Shown here: positions 46,891 to 56,079 of the stretch, piece by piece
How the letters are laid out: the number at the start of each line of letters is the position of its first letter
Position numbering within the stretch: the first letter of the stretch is position 1
NCBI GenBank assembly: GCA_015478665.1
Contig: JADMII010000003.1
Coordinates: 62,001 to 126,000, forward strand
DNA length: 64,000 nucleotides
From: Dehalococcoidia bacterium
GTDB lineage: Bacteria; Chloroflexota; Dehalococcoidia; DSTF01; JACRBR01
Direction: 5' to 3'
Program-made: the position numbers and the translations under genes
Notes under the pieces: generated by a model
The model's input: only the letters and a program-made list of their open reading frames with translations
Told to the model about the DNA's origin: nothing
The model's database searches: none

Positions 46891-48462
46891 TCAGTTCTCG
46901 CGCGTCGCCGCACCGGCTCCGGCCTCCGTCATCACGCCGCCAGCGGCCGCAGCGTCCTCGAACACGAGCCGGTGGGCGCCGATCTGGATCTCGTCGCCGG
47001 ACTCCAGCGTCACCCAATCGGCGATGACGCCGCCGACGAGCGTCTTGCGCCGGATGCCGCCGGTGTGATGGAGGAGGTAGCGGCCGTCGCGTAGCCAGAT
47101 GCGCGCGTGCTCGCTGGCCACACCGTCGCCGTCGAGCAGGATCGTCGCCCTGCGCGATGAGCCGATGACGGCCGGACCGCCGCGCAGCTCGAACACGCGA
47201 CGGTCGCTCGCGGGCGCGCGCTCGACGAGGCGGCCGCTGCCGGCCGTAGCCGCCGGGTCGGCCGGCGCGAGCAGCGTGCCCGGCGCGACCGGCAGCGCCT
47301 CGTCGGACTGGCGGCCCGCCTCCCGTTCGCGCCGCCGTTGGGCGCGGGCGGCGTGGGCGCGGCGGCCGAGCAGCACGGCGCCTCCGGCGAGCAGCGCCAG
47401 CACCACCAGCACGCCGATGACGGCGAGGAGCGTCGAGCTGCCGCCGGCCGCGGGCTGCGCGGGCGGCGGCGGTGCCGCCGTGGCCGCCGGCGCCACGATG
47501 GGCGGCGCCGTGCCGCGCGTGAAGCTCGCCGTGGCGGCGACGGTCGTGCCGGCGACGGAGGCGACGACGCGCAGGGCCGCCGGCCTGCCGTCGGCCGCCT
47601 GCTGCGCCGTCAGGTTCAGCACGTACTGCCCGCGCAGGAGGCGGCCGATGCCGGCGTAGACGTCGCTCACGTTCGTCGTGTTGGCGGCGCTGTACTGCCC
47701 CTGGCTCGCCTGCGACAGCGACTGGAGGAACGCCACATCGGGCTGGTCGCCGAAGCCGATGGTGAACACCGGCACGCCGGCCCGGCGGACGGCATCGAGG
47801 GCGCCGGCGGCGGTCGCCGGCGACGTCGCGGAATCGTTCTGGCCGTCGGTGAGCAGGACGATCGCCTCGCGGGGCGCCGGCGAGCTGCGCGCGGAGAACA
47901 CCGCCGCCTGCACCGCCTCGTAGAGGACCGTCGAGCCGCCCGCCTGCAGCGACTGGATCGCTGCCGCGAGCGCCGCGTGGTCGGAGCTGAAGCCTGCGAC
48001 GACGGGGCGGGCGGCGTCGGAGAAGGCGATCAGCGTCGCGTCGTCGTTGGCGCCGAGGGCGTCGACGAAGGCGATCGCCGCCTGCTTCGCGCGGTCGAGC
48101 GGCGCGCCGGCCATGCTGCCGGAGGTATCGATCGCCAGCACGACGCTCAGGCGCAGGTTCGCATCCTGCACGCGTTCGACGCCGACGACGGAGACGGGCG
48201 CCGAGCCGTCGCTGGCGCTGAACTGCTGCGTCTGCAGGCCGGGCACGGGCACGCCGCTGGCATCGAGCACCGTGACGACGGCGCGAAGCCGCGGGTAGGC
48301 GCTGGCGTCGATCTGGGTGACGGCGAGCGAGGGCGCCGGCTGCTGCGCGCGCGTCGGCAGCGGTCCGAAGCCGAGGGCGAGGAGCAGCGCCGCGACGAGC
48401 GTGGCGACGGCCATGCGGCGGCAGCCCCATGCTGCGGATGTGCGAAGACGCTCCGGTCGCAT
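46891..48462 (-). CDS. VWA domain - transmembrane - FHA domain protein
   Basis: LSVVLAIDTSGSMAGAPLDRAKQAAIAFVDAL (MIDAS), TVLYEAVQAAVF, IVLLTDGQND; TM LLAVIGVLVVLALLAGGAVLL; C-term GPAVIGSSRRATILLDGDGVASEHARIWLRDGRYLLHHTGG..RKTLVGG FHA. Confidence 0.9.
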   Translation of the reverse strand: MRPERLRTSAAWGCRRMAVATLVAALLLALGFGPLPTRAQQPAPSLAVTQIDASAYPRLRAVVTVLDASGVPVPGLQTQQFSASDGSAPVSVVGVERVQDANLRLSVVLAIDTSGSMAGAPLDRAKQAAIAFVDALGANDDATLIAFSDAARPVVAGFSSDHAALAAAIQSLQAGGSTVLYEAVQAAVFSARSSPAPREAIVLLTDGQNDSATSPATAAGALDAVRRAGVPVFTIGFGDQPDVAFLQSLSQASQGQYSAANTTNVSDVYAGIGRLLRGQYVLNLTAQQAADGRPAALRVVASVAGTTVAATASFTRGTAPPIVAPAATAAPPPPAQPAAGGSSTLLAVIGVLVVLALLAGGAVLLGRRAHAARAQRRREREAGRQSDEALPVAPGTLLAPADPAATAGSGRLVERAPASDRRVFELRGGPAVIGSSRRATILLDGDGVASEHARIWLRDGRYLLHHTGGIRRKTLVGGVIADWVTLESGDEIQIGAHRLVFEDAAAAGGVMTEAGAGAATREN

Positions 48463-48583
48463 GTCATCGATCCTGTCGTGCGGCGGCCGTATGCGAGTAG
48501 AAGAATGAGCGCGGCGGCCGGCGTTGTCAACGGCCGCGGGCGTCAACCTTCATGATGGGGTCGACGAAGCGTCGGGCGAGCGC

Positions 48584-49474
48584 TCAGCGGGCCGGCGAGG
48601 GGCGGCTGTAGCGGATCAGCGACTCCTGGACGACCGATGCGATGCGCGTGCCGTCCTGCCGGTACATCTGCCCGAAGATCAGTGCCCGCGCGGCGTGCGC
48701 GATGGGACTCTCGCTCGTGTAGAGCACCCAGCCATCGAAGCGCGGCGGGCGATGGAACCAGATCGCGTGATCGAGGCTCGCCGAAGCCCAGCTGCCGGGC
48801 TGCCACGCCTCTTCCGTGGCGCCGGGCGGCGGCAGATGCGCGGTCGCGATGAGCCCCATGTCGCTGGCGAAGGTGAGCAGCCCGGCGTGCAGCACCGGAT
48901 CTTCGGGGAGCACGCCCCGCGCGCCGACCCAGACGCGCCGGCGCGGGATATCACCCGGCGGCGGCTGCACGCGGTCGATGCTGCGGACGTCGACCGGGCT
49001 GTCGCGGTGGAAGCGCTCGATCTCGGTCGCCCGGCCGCCTGGCGCTTCGGGTCCGAAGGTCCACGCCGGCAGATCGTCGGGCGGCGGGACGGTGGGCGCG
49101 GGGGCGCCGCGGCTGGCGCCGGGCTCCGGCTTCGCGAAGCTGCACGAGAGGTTGAAGATCGCCTCGCCCGCCTGGTAGGCGACGACATCGCGCGTCGTGA
49201 ACGTGCGGCCGTCGCGGATACGCTGGACGACATAGCGGATCGGCGTGCCGTAGCGGCCGGGTCGGAGGAAGTAGGCGTGCAGCGAGTGCAGCGCCGCATC
49301 GCCGGCTTCGACCGTGCGGCAGGCGGCGACGACGGACTGCGCCGCCACGAGCCCGCCGAAGAGCCGGTACTGCCCCTCGCCCGTCTCGCCGACGAAGAGG
49401 TCGCGGTCGAGCTGGTCGAGCGCGAGCAGCCGCAGCAGCCGGTCGAGCGCGCGTTGCGACGAAGCGTCGGTCAT
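48584..49474 (-). CDS. Acyl-CoA thioesterase II (TesB-like)
   Basis: LDRDLFVGETGEGQYRLFGGLVAAQSVVAACRTVE...LHSLHAYFLRPGRYGTPIRYVVQRIRDGRTFTTRDVVAYQ...SLDHAIWFHRPPRFDGWVLYTSESPIAHAARALIFGQMYRQDGTRIASVVQESLIR. Confidence 0.93.
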   Translation of the reverse strand: MTDASSQRALDRLLRLLALDQLDRDLFVGETGEGQYRLFGGLVAAQSVVAACRTVEAGDAALHSLHAYFLRPGRYGTPIRYVVQRIRDGRTFTTRDVVAYQAGEAIFNLSCSFAKPEPGASRGAPAPTVPPPDDLPAWTFGPEAPGGRATEIERFHRDSPVDVRSIDRVQPPPGDIPRRRVWVGARGVLPEDPVLHAGLLTFASDMGLIATAHLPPPGATEEAWQPGSWASASLDHAIWFHRPPRFDGWVLYTSESPIAHAARALIFGQMYRQDGTRIASVVQESLIRYSRPSPAR

Positions 49475-49526
49475 CGCTTCGAGTGTAGGCGGTAGCGGGG
49501 GGAAGCGGCAGGCGACGGCCGGCGGA

Positions 49527-50294
49527 TCAGGTGAACGGGATGTAGCTGGCGAGGTAGACCAGGAGCATGCCGCGGACGATTTTCCCGAAAACGGCCGGGA
49601 TGATGTAGCGCCGAAAGCCCATACGCGTCGTGCCGGCGGTGAGGCCGGCGACCTCGAAGATCGGGTTCGGGACTGCCGAGAGCACGAAGATCGTGATCAT
49701 GCCCCAGCGTTGCATCAGGTGCGCGATGAGCCGGCCGATCCAGATCGCCGCATGCCGGAACCAGGGCGGCCCGGGGAGTTGCTTCCCCCGCGCGGCGCGC
49801 TGACCGGCGATGCCGGTGTAGTAGACCGATGTCTCGCCCAGGCCCATGCCCAGCCCGCCGCTGACGCCGACGAGCCACGGCATCGACGAGCGCGCCGCCT
49901 GGCTGAGGATCACCGCCTGTCCGAGCGGCGACAGGCCGGGGATCGGCACGACCGGGAAGTTCGCCAGGAAGTTCACCAGGAACACGCCGGCGAACGAGAA
50001 GCCCTGCAGCTCCTGGCTGAAGCCGGGAAACGCGACCAGGACGATCCCCGGCGGCAGCGTGACGACGAGGATGCCGACGATGACGAGCCAACGGCCCTTC
50101 GGATGCGCCTCGATCCAGTCGCCGGCCTGCCGCGTCTTGCGGTCGAGAAACGAGCCGTCGCCGTTCACGGCGGACGGCGGCAACTCGCGCGCCAGCTTGC
50201 TGCCGTTCGCGAGGCTGCTCGGCGAGGGTGCGCGCTCCGCCACGAAGGACTCCCGGGCCGTGGCGGACGCGCCGAAGCACGCCGCACGGGACAT
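49527..50294 (-). CDS. VTT/DedA-like membrane protein
   Basis: LVIVGILVVTLPPGIVLVAFPG, FLVNFLANFPVVPIPGLSPLGQAVILSQAAR, GGLGMGLGETSVYYTGIAGQR, FVLSAVPNPIFEVAGLTAGTTRMGFRRYI. Confidence 0.75.
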   Translation of the reverse strand: MSRAACFGASATARESFVAERAPSPSSLANGSKLARELPPSAVNGDGSFLDRKTRQAGDWIEAHPKGRWLVIVGILVVTLPPGIVLVAFPGFSQELQGFSFAGVFLVNFLANFPVVPIPGLSPLGQAVILSQAARSSMPWLVGVSGGLGMGLGETSVYYTGIAGQRAARGKQLPGPPWFRHAAIWIGRLIAHLMQRWGMITIFVLSAVPNPIFEVAGLTAGTTRMGFRRYIIPAVFGKIVRGMLLVYLASYIPFT

Positions 50295-50659
50295 CCCAGC
50301 GTAACCAGCGCGTCATCGCGGCGACGTTGCGTCGGGCCGCGGCGACGTAAATCCCGCGCGGGCAAGCGGTTGAGCGGTGTGCCGGCCGCCCGCGGAGAGC
50401 ATGGCGGACAGAGGCGGCGGGCAGTGGAGAGAACCGGACTCGCGGGTGACCTCGTCCAGAAACATCCCGCTCCAGCAGCGGGTTGCCCGGGAATCGCAAC
50501 GATGCGACACTCCGCTGTGCGGGCGGCGTCTACATTGCGAGTGGGTCTGGCTTCGTCGCCCGGTGGGGGCCGACGACATGGGAAGACGTACGGAAGCGCG
50601 TCCTGGCCGCCAATCCCGCAGTTGCGGCTGGAGCATGACCCCCGGGATCGCGCTTCGCC

Positions 50660-50850
50660 GTGATCCAGGAGGTGATCTCGGCGCGGACTGCGCTGCACTG
50701 TAGGCGAACGGACGTTGCCCGTCGCATGGGCGTCCGCCCAAACGTGATCAGCCGCCTCGAGTTGGCGGAACATCGTCCGCGATCATTGCGTACGCGCACG
50801 CGCTCGGCCTGGAGCTGCGGGCGTCAAGCGGCGCCGGCACGCGCCGCCGC
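50660..50850 (+). pseudogene. Frameshifted XRE-type helix-turn-helix regulator remnant
   Basis: RRTDVARRMGVRPNVISRLE in one frame, continuing as ..IIAYAHALGLELRASSG in another frame, matching the usual HTH_XRE end pattern (LxxYAxALGLELR). Confidence 0.5.
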
Positions 50851-50915
50851 ACGAACGATCGCCCGCCAGAATTCCAGGCTGGCAATGTCGCGCAGTTGGA
50901 GAGGGACAGACAGTC

Positions 50916-52085
50916 ATGGCTGACTTCGGCCTCAATGAAGAAGAGCGGATGGTGCAGCAGCTCGCGCACGACTTCGCGCTGAAGGAGATCCGACCCCGCG
51001 CCGCCTACTACGACGAGCGCGAGGAGCTGCCGCGCGAGATCATCGCCCGGGCCAGCGAGGTCGGGCTGGCATCGGGCATCTTCGGCGGCGCGGGCGGTCT
51101 TTCGAGCGTGCTCATCGCCGAGGAGCTGGCGTGGGGCTGCGCCGGCATCGCGCTCGCGATCGCCGCCAGTGGGCTCGCAGGCGCGGCGATTATGGGCATC
51201 GGCACGCCGGAGCAGCAGGCGAAGTTCCTGCCGATGGCGATGAGCGCCGATGGCAACGTCCGTCTCGGCGCGATGGGCCTGACGGAACCGGAGGCCGGCT
51301 CGGACGTCCAGGCGATCGCCACGACAGCGACGCGCGACGGCGACGAGTACATCCTCAACGGCACGAAGCGCTTCATCACCAACGGCGGCATCGCCGACGT
51401 GCACGTGATCTTCGCCACGGAAGACCGCAGCAAGGGCTGGGGCGGGCTCGCTGCCTTCGTCGTCGAACAGGGCACGCCCGGGCTGAGCGAGGGCACGGTC
51501 TGGAAGAAGATGGGCATCCGGGCGTCGCATACGGCCGACGTGATCCTCGAGGACTGCCGGATCCCGGCGGAGAACCGCCTCGGGCCGCCGCCGCGCGCCG
51601 CCAGCGAGGGCGGGGCGCCGGCGGTGCCGGGCGCGCTCGGCGCGCTGAAGATGCTCGAACGCACGCGGCCGTCGATCGGCGCCTTCTCGCTGGGCATCGC
51701 GCGCGCGGCGCTCGAGTACGCGACGGAGTACGCGAAGGAGCGCAGGCAGTTCGGCAAGCCGCTGATCGCGCAGGAGGGAGTCGCCTTCAAGCTGGCCGAC
51801 ATGGCGATGGCCTACGACTCGGCGAAGCTGCTGGTGCATCGCGCCGCCTGGATGGCGGCGACGGGGCAGCCGCTCTTGCGCGCCGAAGGCTCGATGGCCA
51901 AGTGCTACGCGTCGGACGCCGCGATGCGGATCACGATCGATGCCGTGCAGATCTGCGGCGGCTACGGCTACATGCGCGAGTTCCCGGTCGAGAAGTGGGT
52001 GCGTGACGCGAAGATCTTCCAGATCTTCGAGGGCACCAACGAGATCCAGCGACTGGTGATCAGCCGGGCGCTGGCTGGACGATAG
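50916..52085 (+). CDS. Acyl-CoA dehydrogenase
   Basis: RLGAMGLTEPEAGSDVQAIATTATRDGDEYILNGTKRFITNGG, KMGIRASHTADVILEDCRIP, YAKERRQFGKPLIAQEGVAFKLADMAM, QICGGYGYMREFPVEKWVRDAKIFQIFEGTNEIQRLVISR. Confidence 0.97.
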   Translation: MADFGLNEEERMVQQLAHDFALKEIRPRAAYYDEREELPREIIARASEVGLASGIFGGAGGLSSVLIAEELAWGCAGIALAIAASGLAGAAIMGIGTPEQQAKFLPMAMSADGNVRLGAMGLTEPEAGSDVQAIATTATRDGDEYILNGTKRFITNGGIADVHVIFATEDRSKGWGGLAAFVVEQGTPGLSEGTVWKKMGIRASHTADVILEDCRIPAENRLGPPPRAASEGGAPAVPGALGALKMLERTRPSIGAFSLGIARAALEYATEYAKERRQFGKPLIAQEGVAFKLADMAMAYDSAKLLVHRAAWMAATGQPLLRAEGSMAKCYASDAAMRITIDAVQICGGYGYMREFPVEKWVRDAKIFQIFEGTNEIQRLVISRALAGR

Positions 52086-52957
52086 GCGGGTGCGACGGAC
52101 GGCGGGCGCGGCTGCGAGCGACGCGAGGCCGGATGTTGGATGCCGGCTGTTGGGTCGCGTGACGGCTCTCGCTCCTCGGTGACGTCGCAGGCCACGCGAA
52201 AGCCGTAGTCGTTGTAGCGGAACGTCGGCACGAGACTGCTGCGGGCGGCGTTGCGGCAGATCTTCACGTGGTGCCGCCAGGCGCCGCCGCGGGAGGCGCG
52301 TCGCGTGCCGTTCGCCGGACCGCGAGGGTCACATTCCGGCGAATCGGCGTAGTACGTGGCCCCGTACCAGTCCGCGCACCATTCGTGGATGTTGTACGCG
52401 AGATCGACGAGGCCGTAGCCGTTGGCGCGCGACAGGCCGACGGCGAACGGCGCATCCTGCGGGAACACGCCCTCGCGCGCGCCTGTCCGCGAGGCATCGA
52501 CGATCGATGGCGAGGCATCGCCGAACAGGCCGCCGTCGTCGCCGGCTTCGCCCCACGGATACGCGCGACCTTCGATGCCACCGCGCATCGCCTTCTCGCG
52601 CTCGGCCTCCGTCGGCAGGCGGAAGCCGCGACCCGTCGTCGCGCGCAGCCAGGCGCAGTAGGCGACGGCGTCGTCCCAGCTGACGCCGATCACCGGCTGC
52701 CCGGGCGCGTTGAACGCAGCGTCATCCCGGAACCGCGGCGGCTCGTGGCCGGTCGCGACGAGGAACAGGCGATACTCCCGGACCGTCACCGGCAGCCGCG
52801 CCAGCTCGAACGCGCTCACGTAGACGCGATGCCGCGGCCGCTCGTCCGGGCGGCCGGCGTCGTCGCCCATCATGAAGGCGCCCGCCGGAATGGGGATCAG
52901 GTCGTGCGCCGCCGGCGGCGGATCAGAGGTGGTTGTTCGCTCACGGCCGCGACGCAT
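51968..52957 (-). CDS. SUMF1/formylglycine-generating-enzyme-like domain protein (active-site Cys pair not evident)
   Basis: LIPIPAGAFMMGDDAGRPDERPRHRVYVSAFELARLPVTVREYRLFLVATGHEPP, GVSWDDAVAYCAWLRATTGRGFRLPTEAEREKAMRGG...YPWGE, NIHEWCADWYG, RASRGGAWRHHVKICRNAARSSLVPTFRYNDYGFRVA. Confidence 0.9.
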   Translation of the reverse strand: MRRGRERTTTSDPPPAAHDLIPIPAGAFMMGDDAGRPDERPRHRVYVSAFELARLPVTVREYRLFLVATGHEPPRFRDDAAFNAPGQPVIGVSWDDAVAYCAWLRATTGRGFRLPTEAEREKAMRGGIEGRAYPWGEAGDDGGLFGDASPSIVDASRTGAREGVFPQDAPFAVGLSRANGYGLVDLAYNIHEWCADWYGATYYADSPECDPRGPANGTRRASRGGAWRHHVKICRNAARSSLVPTFRYNDYGFRVACDVTEEREPSRDPTAGIQHPASRRSQPRPPSVAPAYRPASARLITSRWISLVPSKIWKIFASRTHFSTGNSRM

Positions 52958-53196
52958 CGAAGGTAGTGTACCGTTCGGCTTCCGGATGGTTGACGGTGCG
53001 CGGTTGTCGCCGCGCATCATCCATGGCCTGAACGATCGAAGTCCGTGTCGTGAAGATCACCGAATCGACGCCAGCCGTTGGCGTCCACGTCCATCCAGGC
53101 TGCAACCTCGAACGTCCGCTCTCGGCACCATTGCCCGACAGCACATCGAACGTTGGCCGCGGCACGGCAGGCCACCACGCACGTGCCGCCACGCCT

Positions 53197-54567
53197 CTAG
53201 CGCCGCGGGAGGCGCATGGTGAAGCGCGCGCCGCGGCCCGGGCGGCTCTCGACGCCGACGCTGCCAGCGTGCGCGAGCACCGTGTGCTTGACGATCGCCA
53301 GGCCGAGGCCGACACCGCCGTCGCCCCGCCCGCGGTCCGCCTTGTAGAAGCGCTCGAAGACGCGGCCCCGCTCGCCCGGCGAGATGCCGACGCCGGTGTC
53401 CTCAACGCTGATGGCGATCGTGCCGTCGTCTGCCGGCGCCACGCCGGCGGTGACCGCGCCGCCCGACGGCGTGAAGCGAATCGCGTTCGCGATGAGGTTG
53501 CCGAGCGCGCGTTCGAGCCGCTCCGCGTCCCCGTACACCAGCAGCGGCGCATCCGGCAGGTCGGCGTGCAGCGCGAGGCCGGCGCGCGACGCCTGCTGCG
53601 CGAAGCGCCCGACCGCCCCCCGTACGAGCGCCCGCGCGTCCACTTCGGCGAAACTCATCGGCGCGGCGCCGGACTCGATGCGCGACAGCTCGAGCAGCTC
53701 CTCGACCATCTGCGACAGCCGGTCGGTCTCGTGCTGGATGTGGCCGAGAAACTCCCGCGCCGCGCGCGGCTCATCGAGCGCGCCCTCCTGCAGCGTCTCC
53801 GTCGCCGCGCGGATGCCGGCGAGCGGCGTGCGTAGCTCGTGCGAGACGTTGGTGATGAAGTCGCGGCGCATGCTGTCGAGGCGGCGCACTTCGGTCAGGT
53901 CGTGGAAGACGGCGAGCGCCGCCCACGCGCCGGCGCCTTCGATCGGCACGGCCGTCGCCTGCAGCCAGCGCTGCGCGGCGCCGTAGGGCACCACACGCAC
54001 ACTGCGCTCGCCGCGCGCGGCGGCTGCGATGACGACGTCGTTCAGGTCGTGGTCCCGCACGACCTCGATGAACGGCCGGCCGGCGCTCGCTGCCGGGCCG
54101 AACATCGCCCGCGCGCCGTCGTTCATGTAGACGATCGTGCCATCGGCGGCGACGGCGATGCTCGCGTCGGCGCCGGCGTTGAGCAGCGATTCGAGCTGCT
54201 GCCGCTGCTCGTCCAGCGACGTGACGTGCGCCTGGATGCGCGCGGCCGCCGAGTTGAGCGCCGCCGCCAGCGTCGCGAACTCGTCGTCGCGCACCTCCAT
54301 CCGCGCGCCGAAGCGGCCGGCGGCGAGCGCATCGGCGGCGGCCTCGGCGTCCTCGATGCGGCGCGTCTCCGGCGAGACGGTGGCGGCGCTGAACGCGAGC
54401 AGCGCCGCGCTCGCGGCCACGAACGCGAGGACGAAGGCGAGGGCGTGCGCGTCGACATACAGCCACAGCGACAGTAGGACGAGGGCGAGCGCGAGGACCG
54501 CCGGCGCGGCCGCGCGCAGTGCGGCGGCGGCGGCGCGACCGCCTTTAGCGGCTGAACTTGTAGCCAA
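53197..54567 (-). CDS. phoR: Sensor histidine kinase, PhoR-like
   Basis: HAMP/PAS region, DFITNVSHELRTPLAGIRAATETLQEGALDEP, NLIANAIRFTPSGG, EDTGVGISPGERGRVFERFYKADRGRGDGGVGLGLAIVKH; next to phoB-like regulator and pst genes. Confidence 0.92.
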   Translation of the reverse strand: MATSSAAKGGRAAAAALRAAAPAVLALALVLLSLWLYVDAHALAFVLAFVAASAALLAFSAATVSPETRRIEDAEAAADALAAGRFGARMEVRDDEFATLAAALNSAAARIQAHVTSLDEQRQQLESLLNAGADASIAVAADGTIVYMNDGARAMFGPAASAGRPFIEVVRDHDLNDVVIAAAARGERSVRVVPYGAAQRWLQATAVPIEGAGAWAALAVFHDLTEVRRLDSMRRDFITNVSHELRTPLAGIRAATETLQEGALDEPRAAREFLGHIQHETDRLSQMVEELLELSRIESGAAPMSFAEVDARALVRGAVGRFAQQASRAGLALHADLPDAPLLVYGDAERLERALGNLIANAIRFTPSGGAVTAGVAPADDGTIAISVEDTGVGISPGERGRVFERFYKADRGRGDGGVGLGLAIVKHTVLAHAGSVGVESRPGRGARFTMRLPRR

Positions 54568-55273
54568 CGCCGCGGACCGTCAGGAGGTGCGCAGGTCGCG
54601 CAGGATCGGACTCGAGCTTCTCGCGCAGCCAGCGCATGTGCACGTCGACGGTCCGGCTGCCGCCGAAGAAGTCGTAGCCCCAGACGCGCTGGAGGATCTG
54701 CTCGCGCGTGAACGCCTGTCCGGCGTGCTGCGCCAGGAAGGCCAGCAGCTCGAACTCCTTCGGCTTCAGCGCCACCGCCGCACCTTCGCGCGTGACGCTG
54801 TGGCCGCGCAGGTCGAGCTCGATCGCGCCGGCGATGACCCGGTCAGGCATCGGGCCGTCCGATGAGCGTGCGCGACGGAGCAGGGCGCGCACGCGCGCCA
54901 CCAACTCGCGCATGCCGAACGGCTTCGTCAGGTAGTCGTCGGCGCCCAGCTCCAGGCCGACGACGCGGTCCACCTCTTCCGTCCGCGCCGTGAGCATCAG
55001 GATGGGCACGTCGGACTCGGCGCGCAGGCGGCGGCAGATCTCGAGTCCATCCATCTTCGGCAGCATCAGGTCGAGTACGATGAGGTCGGGGCGCTCGCGC
55101 CGCGCGGTCTGCAGGCCGGCGACGCCGTCGGTCGCCGCCAGCACGCCGAAGCCGTGCTTGCGCAGGTTGTACGACAGCGTCGCGACCAGGCTCGCCTCGT
55201 CCTCGATGACCAGCACCCGCTTCGTGGCGGCCGCGTCCGGGGCTGGCCGCGTGGTCGCGGCGTCGGCGTTCAC
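54545..55273 (-). CDS. phoB: Response regulator, OmpR/PhoB family
   Basis: VLVIEDEASLVATLSYNLRKHGF...DLIVLDLMLPKMDGLEICRRLR...TARTEEVDRVVGLELGADDYLTKPF; winged-helix FELLAFLAQHAGQAFTREQILQRVWGYDFFGGSRTVDVHMRWLREKLE. Confidence 0.95.
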   Translation of the reverse strand: MNADAATTRPAPDAAATKRVLVIEDEASLVATLSYNLRKHGFGVLAATDGVAGLQTARRERPDLIVLDLMLPKMDGLEICRRLRAESDVPILMLTARTEEVDRVVGLELGADDYLTKPFGMRELVARVRALLRRARSSDGPMPDRVIAGAIELDLRGHSVTREGAAVALKPKEFELLAFLAQHAGQAFTREQILQRVWGYDFFGGSRTVDVHMRWLREKLESDPARPAHLLTVRGVGYKFSR

Positions 55274-55384
55274 GGCGCAGCCTCGCGCGTCGCTGCGAAC
55301 GTCGTGGACGGGCGGTGCACGCGAGGCGCGCCAACAGGCCGGGCGCCGCCACCGGCCGGTGCCTGCGCTGCGCGGGGCGAGCGC

Positions 55385-56050
55385 CTAATAGCGTGAGACG
55401 TTGATCTCCTCCAGCACGCCGGTGACCATGAAGATCACGCGTTCGCAGATGTTCGTGACGCGGTCGGCGATGCGCTCGAGGTTGTGCGACGTCCAGATCA
55501 GGTACGTGATGCGCTGCACATCCTTCGGCTCATCGATCATCATGTGGATCAGCGCGTCGTAGGCCGAGTCGTACAGGCCGTCGACGACGTCATCTTCGTC
55601 GCAGATGGCGCGCGCGGCTTGCGCGTCGCGGTCGATGAAGGCGGTGATCGCCCGCTGCAGCATATCGCTCGCGCGCTCGCCCATCTCCCAGATCTGCCCG
55701 AGCTGCGCCGGCAGCGGCTCTTCGCCCAGCATCAGGTTGATGCGACCGATGCCCTCGGCGTGGTCCGCCATGCGCTCCAGCTCCGTGACGATGAAGAGGA
55801 CCGCGACGAGCACGCGCAGGTCCGCGGCCATCGGCTGCTGCAGGGCGATCGTGTGGATGCACTTCTCCTCGATCTCATAGCGCTTCTTGTTGATCGCCAG
55901 GTCGTCTTCGATGACCGTGTTCGAAAGCGCGATGTCGCGCGTCCGCAACGATTCCACCGAGCGCTGGATCGCCTTCTCGACCATGCTGCTCAGGATGAGC
56001 ACCTCGTCCTGCATCTCGCGGAGCTGCTTGTCGAACTGCTGTCGTGTCAT
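55385..56050 (-). CDS. phoU: Phosphate signalling complex protein PhoU
   Basis: TRQQFDKQLREMQDEVLILSSMVEKAIQRSVESLRTRD...QQPMAADLRVLVAVLFIVTELERMADHAEGIGRI...WTSHNLERIADRVTNICERVIFMVTG. Confidence 0.96.
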   Translation of the reverse strand: MTRQQFDKQLREMQDEVLILSSMVEKAIQRSVESLRTRDIALSNTVIEDDLAINKKRYEIEEKCIHTIALQQPMAADLRVLVAVLFIVTELERMADHAEGIGRINLMLGEEPLPAQLGQIWEMGERASDMLQRAITAFIDRDAQAARAICDEDDVVDGLYDSAYDALIHMMIDEPKDVQRITYLIWTSHNLERIADRVTNICERVIFMVTGVLEEINVSRY

Positions 56051-56079
56051 CTCGCCCTGCCCTCGAATTCCCCTCGTCC

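Noticed and set aside
46205-48430. 741-aa minus ORF
   Set aside because: Frame shadow of the VWA-FHA gene and antisense to the sigma factor.
3081-52957. Sulfatase plus SUMF1 protein as a sulfatase/FGE maturation pair
   Set aside because: Genes are ~48 kb apart and the SUMF1 protein lacks the FGE cysteine signature.
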